From: Serinus canaria | Lineage: Eukaryota; Chordata; Aves; Passeriformes; Fringillidae | DNA: 64,000 bases | Assembly (NCBI RefSeq): GCF_022539315.1 | Contig: NC_066342.1 | Span: 16,385,346 to 16,449,345 of the forward strand | Direction of reading: 5' to 3' | Part shown: positions 58,831 through 64,000 of the stretch, piece after piece | How positions within the stretch are numbered: position 1 is the stretch's first letter | Layout of the letters: the number at the start of each line of letters is the position of its first letter | Made by a program: the position numbers and the translations under genes | The notes under the pieces: model-generated | What the model saw: the letters and a program-made list of their open reading frames with translations, nothing else | What the model was told of the DNA's origin: nothing | Database searches by the model: none

Positions 58831-59803
58831 AATGAAAGCAAAATCAGTTAAGGATGGATGTTAGGCATGTGCTACATATGTGATGTGCACAGTGAGCTCA
58901 CTCAGCTGGATATTTCTAAGAAAACAAAAGGGTGTTATTAAAGGCTTTGAGAGCTGCTGCATTATGGGTTCCTCTGCTTATTTTTGCAAGGAAGGAGATA
59001 ATGAGTGTTAATATGCACTTCTTGATGTTCTGTCCGCACAAGTGAGGGTAGTAAAAAAGCACTAGAGATATTTCTCTGCCTTCCCTTTTCTCTCCCTTTC
59101 CTCCCTGAGCTGCTAAGCTCCAACTGATGCCTTTTCCCTGGTCCTAAAGATTAAAAGCCAGAGATGGTTAAAGGATAAAAGGTTTTTACCTTGGTATTTA
59201 ATAAGGATCCTTATGGTGCACCATTTCGCTGAGGTGAAATGCACTGAAACGCACATACGCACGATAGATAGCATATTGAGTTTTATAGACTTTACAAATC
59301 AGCATATCTAACAAAGATGCCCCAATGAGAGGCTTGAATGAATAGCGTGATATCCTCCCATCCTGAGGAATTCCCCCCTGGATGGGCGAAATCTTTAGTT
59401 TACAGGATGTCTTCTATAGAGGACCTTAGTTTCTCAAGATAGTGTAGAGCTTTCTGGCCTCCAACTGCAAGGCATCTAGAATGTTTGGTCTCCTGGCCTA
59501 ACAGAATACTAGGACTATGCTAAATTATCAGACTTTAGGAATTACAAGTATGCATGCTAAGAGTACAGAGGATACATAAAAGGTATATAAAAGAAAAGAC
59601 AAAAAAATATCTTGGTATCACAACCCCTTGTCAAAAGCCACCTATTAAGGTAAATGACTAGCACACATGGTAATAGTTTTCCAAACGTGTAAAAAGCTAT
59701 GGGAAGATTTTTAAAATAACATTCTAGATGATGCACAGCTTCTCAGCTGCAGGCTGTGTATTTAAAAATTATGTGGCCCTAATTAGAAATCATTTTATTG
59801 TAG
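58831..59803. other. ME2 intron with possible degraded LTR
   Basis: The part 59140-59635 has LTR-like composition (TATA-like CATAAAAGGTATATAAAAG near 59575) but no terminal pair. The acceptor TTTTATTGTAG ends at 59803. Confidence 0.35.
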
Positions 59804-59874
59804 GTGTGCCTCTTGCTGTGGTCCTCAGCAGTGTTCGCCATATTAGTGATAAGGTTTTCCTAGAGGCTGCTAAG
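59804..59874 (+). pseudogene. ME2: ME2 exon with RHISDKVFLEAAK (last visible)
   Basis: 71 bp encoding GVPLAVVLSSVRHISDKVF to EAAK, open, donor GTAAGT intact. The remaining C-terminal exons are not found up to 64.0 kb and may lie beyond the window. Confidence 0.95.
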
Positions 59875-60059
59875 GTAAGTGTGGAAGCAGAGTAGGCTAT
59901 GACTCCTGACATAATGGTGTGTTATAAATACATATTATAATATTGGCTTTTCACAAATATTAAAACTGATTCTGTATGTATAATGTTAAAGTAACTTTGC
60001 TATATTTTTTTATTTCTGTCGTTAAATAAACTTAGACATAGTAGTGTATGCTGATATAG

Positions 60060-60296
60060 TATGCTTGTGTTAAACTGCCTGATGGTTGGGATAACATTCA
60101 ATGAACATAGGATGAAGACCTTTGCCAAACTATCAGTACTTACTGTTTGGACAAAAGCCGAAACTGGAAATGATAACAAGAACAGACTAAAACCACAGCC
60201 AAGAAATGCACATGCTCTAAAAAAGTGGACCCAAGGAGGAGACATGCTAAATAATTCTTGGAACACGTAAACTAGTCTGGGGAAAAGTTGTAATAA

Positions 60297-60329
<33 letters not shown>

Positions 60330-60514
60330 TATGAATATGCAGTAGACTGATGCAATAGAAAGGGTATTTAAAAGGCGTCTCCAAAATAGCAGGTGTGCTC
60401 TTGGCAGAATGCCAAGCACCCGGCCATATATATCTCTGCTTTATTGTCTTTGTCTCCTATTGTCCTTTATTAAACTTTTAAATTTTTCCAGGAGAGTGAA
60501 CATAGTTTTTCACA
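60060..60514 (+). repeat. Gamma-like 5' LTR with internal TA microsatellite
   Basis: The right end, TTTTTCACA at 60514, is followed by a primer site. TATTTAAAAGG near 60365 is a TATA box candidate, and ATTAAACTT near 60469 lies downstream. The left end is a guess. A (TA)n run sits at about 60297-60322. Confidence 0.6.
60297..60322. repeat. (TA)n microsatellite
   Basis: About 13 TA units in a row. Confidence 0.95.
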
Positions 60515-60515
60515 A

Positions 60516-60534
60516 TTGGGCGCTTTGTCTGGGA
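60516..60534 (+). promoter_or_regulatory. Primer-binding site, tRNA-Pro-like
   Basis: TTGGGCGCTTTGTCTGGGA resembles the tRNA-Pro site common in gammaretroviruses, with a few mismatches and one extra base. Confidence 0.6.
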
Positions 60535-61580
60535 TGTAATACCTTGCCTCTGAAGACCCCGGGACATCCCGAGCAGGGAAGGCGTGCCCTGCCAAGTTCA
60601 GCAGCCTCACTCTGTTTCTTCTGGTGTGCATCGGCGGTTGCAGGTCACCACCCCATGGACAAAAAGAGACACATAAAGCAAAGGAAAGGGAAAAGGCTTA
60701 CTAAGAACTGTGGTAGCTAGCCCCACAATTCTTGTGCATGAAGACCCAAAGAAGAAGAGAAGATTGCAAGTATTTTTTGGGGGGGCAGATACAGGAGATG
60801 AATGGTGTGTGAGTGAGACACGGGCTGGCTATTCCAGACCTGCTAAGTGATTGAGGAGTTTCTGAGGGCTGCGGTTCTGAGGTTTTTTTTGAGAAAACCC
60901 ACCAGCAAGGAAATGAAACGAGAGATAAGAAGAGTGAAAGATCCACTGGGGTGACTGGGACTGGGTCTCAGGTTGGACCCCATGGAGAAAGGGAGCCAAG
61001 GGTTTCCAAGCACAATCCACTAGTAAATAGGATAAAAGGGAGGGCCCCCTAAAAAAGTTGCCAGATTGAGGGATTGGGACACACAAGGGGCTACAGGAAG
61101 TGTGGGATACAATACCCAAGAGAATCTGGGGTTGGACAACAACATTTGAGATTTTACAATACCTATGGGTGGATATTAACAAGTGACTTGAAAGTAAAAG
61201 GTACCTTATTGTTGTCTTGTTGTGAGTGAGAATGAGTGAGAGAGACATTAAAGAATTAAAAATGAGTGAGTATGAATGAATGACAGTATATGTAATATGG
61301 ATTGTCGATTTGAAGTTTATTTTCTGGATGGAGGTGGATTATATTATATTATTGGAGGGGAAGGATTTTCTGTGCTGTGAAGGGTGGGAGGTGTTCAAGT
61401 TGTCTGAAGAGTGGATTGGAGCGGGGAAACAGAGGCCAGGGACGAACAAGTAAAATCCTGGGAAAACAGGACAAGGAACCAGTAAGTAGGGTTCAAAGAA
61501 AAAAGGAGTAAAAAGGCGCCAGCAGACAGAGCCCAAGACAGTCCCCTGGGGATTATGATAGCTGACTGGGATATTGATCC
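60535..61580 (+). other. Leader of the gamma-like element, no gene seen
   Basis: About 1 kb of A/G-rich sequence between primer site and gag. Antisense frames here are not supported. Confidence 0.4.
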
Positions 61581-62171
61581 TTGTACAAAGGAAAGGATAA
61601 AGTAAAGATGATTCAGTATTGTATGATAGAATGGACAAAAAAGGAAATAAGACCCAACCATGTCTATTGGCCAAGATACAGGTCTGTTGAAGCTTGGATT
61701 TGCCAAGCCTTAAATTTATTTGTAAATTCAAAAGAACCATTTGATCCAGAAGAAAAAGAATCAGCCTCTTATTGGACAGGAGACACAGGACCCCTGAGGG
61801 TAAAATTTTTTAAGATATCAAAAACCCCAGAGACAGAGCAAGCAGAGGAAAAGTAAGAAAAGTACTGGGACCCCCTGGAAATATTACCTCCCCAGTCTGT
61901 GCCCAGAGCTTCAGCTCATCTGCCTGTGCCAGGAGCTCCCCCTCCTCCCATGCTGGGGGCCCTGCCTCCCCAGTCCGTGCTGGGAGCCTTCATTCCTCCC
62001 CCCGCCTCGTCCCCCCCCCATCCCGGCCTCCTGCTGAGAGCAGATTTGCCCCTGAGCAGGCTGCGCGGTCTGGATAGCTCAGTCCTTTATGGGGACAGAC
62101 TGCCAGAAACCCAAGCAGCTCTCAGCCACTGGCTACCTTTAGCAAGCACAAGGGTTATCAGCTCCTTATAG
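61581..62171 (+). pseudogene. Gamma-like gag remnant (matrix and proline-rich part)
   Basis: The matrix-like frame 61581-61856 contains WPRYRSVEAWICQALNLFV, a pattern of gammaretroviral matrix, and ends at a TAA (61854-61856). A Pro-rich stretch follows (61899-62060, PGAPPPPMLGALPP). Capsid and everything after are missing: an unrelated minus-strand LTR begins near 62180. It pairs with the LTR and primer site upstream. Confidence 0.75.
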
Positions 62172-62179
62172 TGATTATC

Positions 62180-62570
62180 AGCTCTTCTGAGTTCAGCTCT
62201 TTTGCTTGCTAAGGTGCAGCAGGCCGGCCGGCAGACGCAGGGCGAAAGAGAAGAAGGCCGTTTTGGCGTTCCACAGCGATGTCTTTATTGGGGGTCTGTG
62301 AAGGGTTCCAGCGATGGCTCTTCTGTGCAGAATGGGCTAAAACAGCCCATTATATAGGGTGAGAAGGGATCAGAAATAGTCCAATAGCAGGGGTTAAGGA
62401 GAAGTGACCTATGGGGTTACAGAGAGATAAGCTGGGGTCTGAAAGGCAGAAGAGAGGGGCTTCTTTGCTATTTCACCATGACTTGATATTTTCCTATCTT
62501 TAAACCTCTTCCCTCCACTGAGCACTAGCAGGCCCGGAGCCTGCTATAACTCCACTTTCTGTATTTAGAA
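62180..62570 (-). repeat. Minus-strand 3' LTR of the next element
   Basis: LTR-like: minus-strand AATAAA at about 62283 and a TATATAGG-type block near 62352. It lies just downstream (minus direction) of env at 62653, where a 3' LTR belongs. Ends are approximate. Confidence 0.55.
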
Positions 62571-62652
62571 AAAAGACATTCCCTATAGTTCTTTTGAAAC
62601 AGTGAACAAGACATGAGAACATAGCTAATACAATAACAACTACAAGGAGAAT

Positions 62653-63163
62653 TCACAACATTCCCTTAATCAAAGATGCAACCCATCCTGTTAATCCCCA
62701 TTGACCGAAAAGGTCATTGACGCAGTCTGGGGTTTTTTCTACTTTCAAGTCCTTCACGAGTTCCTTCATTTCTTGGATGTTTGTGTGCATGAATTCTGAG
62801 TATGAAGACAGATTGAAGCAGCACATCCCTTCTAAGTCTTCACAGCCGTGTCCGTCGGCAAGCAGCAGGAAGTCAATCGCAGCTCGATTTTGGAGTGAAG
62901 CATGTCTTGTGGTTTCTTCTTCCTTTAAGAGATCGCTCAGGGCAGCAGATGTAGCATTAGCTTGTTTACTGAGCCAGCACCCGAGGTGATTTATTTCACC
63001 AAGGGCGTTAGCTGCAGCTACCCATGGTAAGAATAGGGAGACGGCAATCTTTTTTTGTTTGTTCCAATCGTATAATTTGGGATCACAACTATCATCAAAT
63101 TCAGTGCAGGACCTTTTGTGGCATTTTAATTCACTTTCTTTTTTCCAATTATGTAACAGGGTG
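62653..63163 (-). pseudogene. env: Gamma-type env, transmembrane part
   Basis: Minus-strand frame with a fusion-peptide-like SLFLPWVAAANALGEI, the LQNRAAIDFLLL segment, the C-x6-CC motif (CEDLEGMCC) and a truncated end at WVASLIKGML near 62655. It is interrupted at 63163 by an ERVL-like solo LTR and resumes at 63813. The 5-bp duplication GGGTG marks the insertion. It is distinct from the env of provirus B. Confidence 0.88.
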
Positions 63164-63807
63164 TGTCCTAGGGTGACTGTTATCCCCATTCGTGTGTATG
63201 TAATTTATGCTGGATATTATGTTCTGTGTCTTTAAGTCTGGCAGAGTGAGAGTTTTGTTTTGGGCCTCTTATCAGCCACTCAGCAGGACATCCAGATAGC
63301 ACCAGTGCATGTTGCTGCTTTTTTGCTTTTTGCCCTGCTTTTTGCTTTCGATCTTGCTTCTGCTTCGCTTCTGCTTTGCTTGCTCTTGCTTTTTCCCCCC
63401 CTTCTCATTGGTTACTTTAGCTAAACAGTCCAAATTCCTTTCTGGACTGTTCTCCCCACCCTGTTGGACCTGCTGACTGCTCCGGACTGAGATTTAGAAC
63501 ACGGAGAGAGAGTTTACACCTTGTGACTGCAGCAGCTGCCTCAGCGCCGGAGGGACTGATAACAGAGCAAACCCCCAGGAGAGACTTTTCTGAATTTGTC
63601 ATCTTTCTCAGAGCAGTGGAAGAGTGGTGTCATCCGGTATTGTTCATTTTGTGTGCTGGGGGGTGCTGTGCTTGTCAAATAAACAGGTTCTTTCCACCTC
63701 TCTCTGAGAAATTCTTCCCAAACCGGTTGGGGGAGGGTCCGTGTGGGTTTGCTTTTGGAGAAGCCTTTTTTGGGGATTCTCTCCCAAATTTGCCCTAAAC
63801 CAGGACA
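63164..63807 (+). repeat. ERVL-like solo LTR inside env, 5-bp duplication
   Basis: 644 bp, TGTCCTAGGGTGACTG to CTAAACCAGGACA, flanked by GGGTG at 63159-63163 and 63808-63812. AATAAACAGG at about 63680. It is the unedited relative of the LTR at 16307-16956. Confidence 0.95.
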
Positions 63808-63812
63808 GGGTG

Positions 63813-64000
63813 ATATTTGGAGTGAGGGTAGAAAGTTTTCCAAGGGTACAGGGACCTCCCTGGTGTCGGGAGGGGATCCCAGCCCATACTCGGTCACCAC
63901 AGATGAGAAACGTTCCCTTGGGGAATACTTTGGGGTGGAGAGAGGACACAGAGATCACACGAGCAGTGTAGTTACACCAATCGGGATAGTTATAGGCTTT
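63813..64000 (-). pseudogene. env: Gamma-type env, upstream part (continues outside window)
   Basis: Minus-strand coding sequence with [14 protein letters not shown] and [17 protein letters not shown], the C-terminal surface-unit pattern. It joins in frame sense to 63158 once the solo LTR and one duplication copy are set aside. A stop-like codon lies near 63955. Confidence 0.75.

Noticed and set aside
60297..60322. TA repeat as an origin or regulatory element
   Set aside because: A plain microsatellite; no flanking signal supports a function.
61899..62171. Independent proline-rich host protein
   Set aside because: Directly follows a gamma-type matrix frame and fits the proline-rich part of gag; no splice sites or other exons.

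Overview
The window is bird genomic DNA, probably passerine. It carries CR1 LINE 3' ends with the ATCATAGAAT terminus and very dense avian LTR retroelements. One host gene is recognisable: ME2, the mitochondrial malic enzyme, read on the + strand from 24.3 kb to 59.9 kb. Twelve ME2 exons can be placed. They carry stops, frameshifts, lost splice sites and a provirus sitting exactly on an exon boundary, so this copy is a pseudogene. ME2 is Z-linked in chicken as far as I recall, and ERV crowding with decay of a Z-linked gene fits a W-chromosome gametolog. That placement is inference; the sequence alone does not prove it.

Region 1-16.96 kb is ERV-on-ERV. Two ERVL-like copies lie on the minus strand: a truncated RNase H-integrase piece at 1-1613, and a near-complete copy at 1614-8124. 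An ERVK-like LTR and pol (about 8.45-11.82 kb, minus) run into a 500-base assembly gap (11825-12324). A plus-strand ERVL-like copy (12325-16956) follows the gap. Its RNase H, integrase, polypurine tract and LTR are riddled with G-to-A changes that turn tryptophan codons into stops, the mark of cytidine-deaminase editing of minus-strand cDNA.

Region 16.96-37.8 kb starts with AT-rich host DNA holding a CR1 and several solo LTRs, then the first visible ME2 exon. Three LTR elements follow, integrated within 34 bp of the original intron. Provirus A (24822-30266, +) has a tRNA-Trp primer site, dUTPase-protease and pol, no env, and LTRs that differ at one base. Provirus B (30296-36273, -) has an intact 722-codon gag, an in-frame shrunken pol, and a gamma-type env broken by one stop. 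The third is a 1.5-kb solo LTR (36291-37807).

Region 37.8-64 kb holds the other eleven ME2 exons. A gammaretrovirus-like provirus (42828-50548, -) separates the two halves of the splice acceptor of one exon, and its 3' LTR contains two further solo LTRs. Downstream are more solo LTRs, CR1 fragments, a gammaretrovirus-like LTR with primer site and gag remnant (about 60.1-62.2 kb, +), and a minus-strand LTR with gamma-type env split by an ERVL-like solo LTR (63164-63807).

The retroviral genes are separate, mostly dead insertions and do not form a working pathway together. Boundaries given with target-site duplications are base-accurate; others are approximate. All homology calls rest on motif recognition, not database searches.
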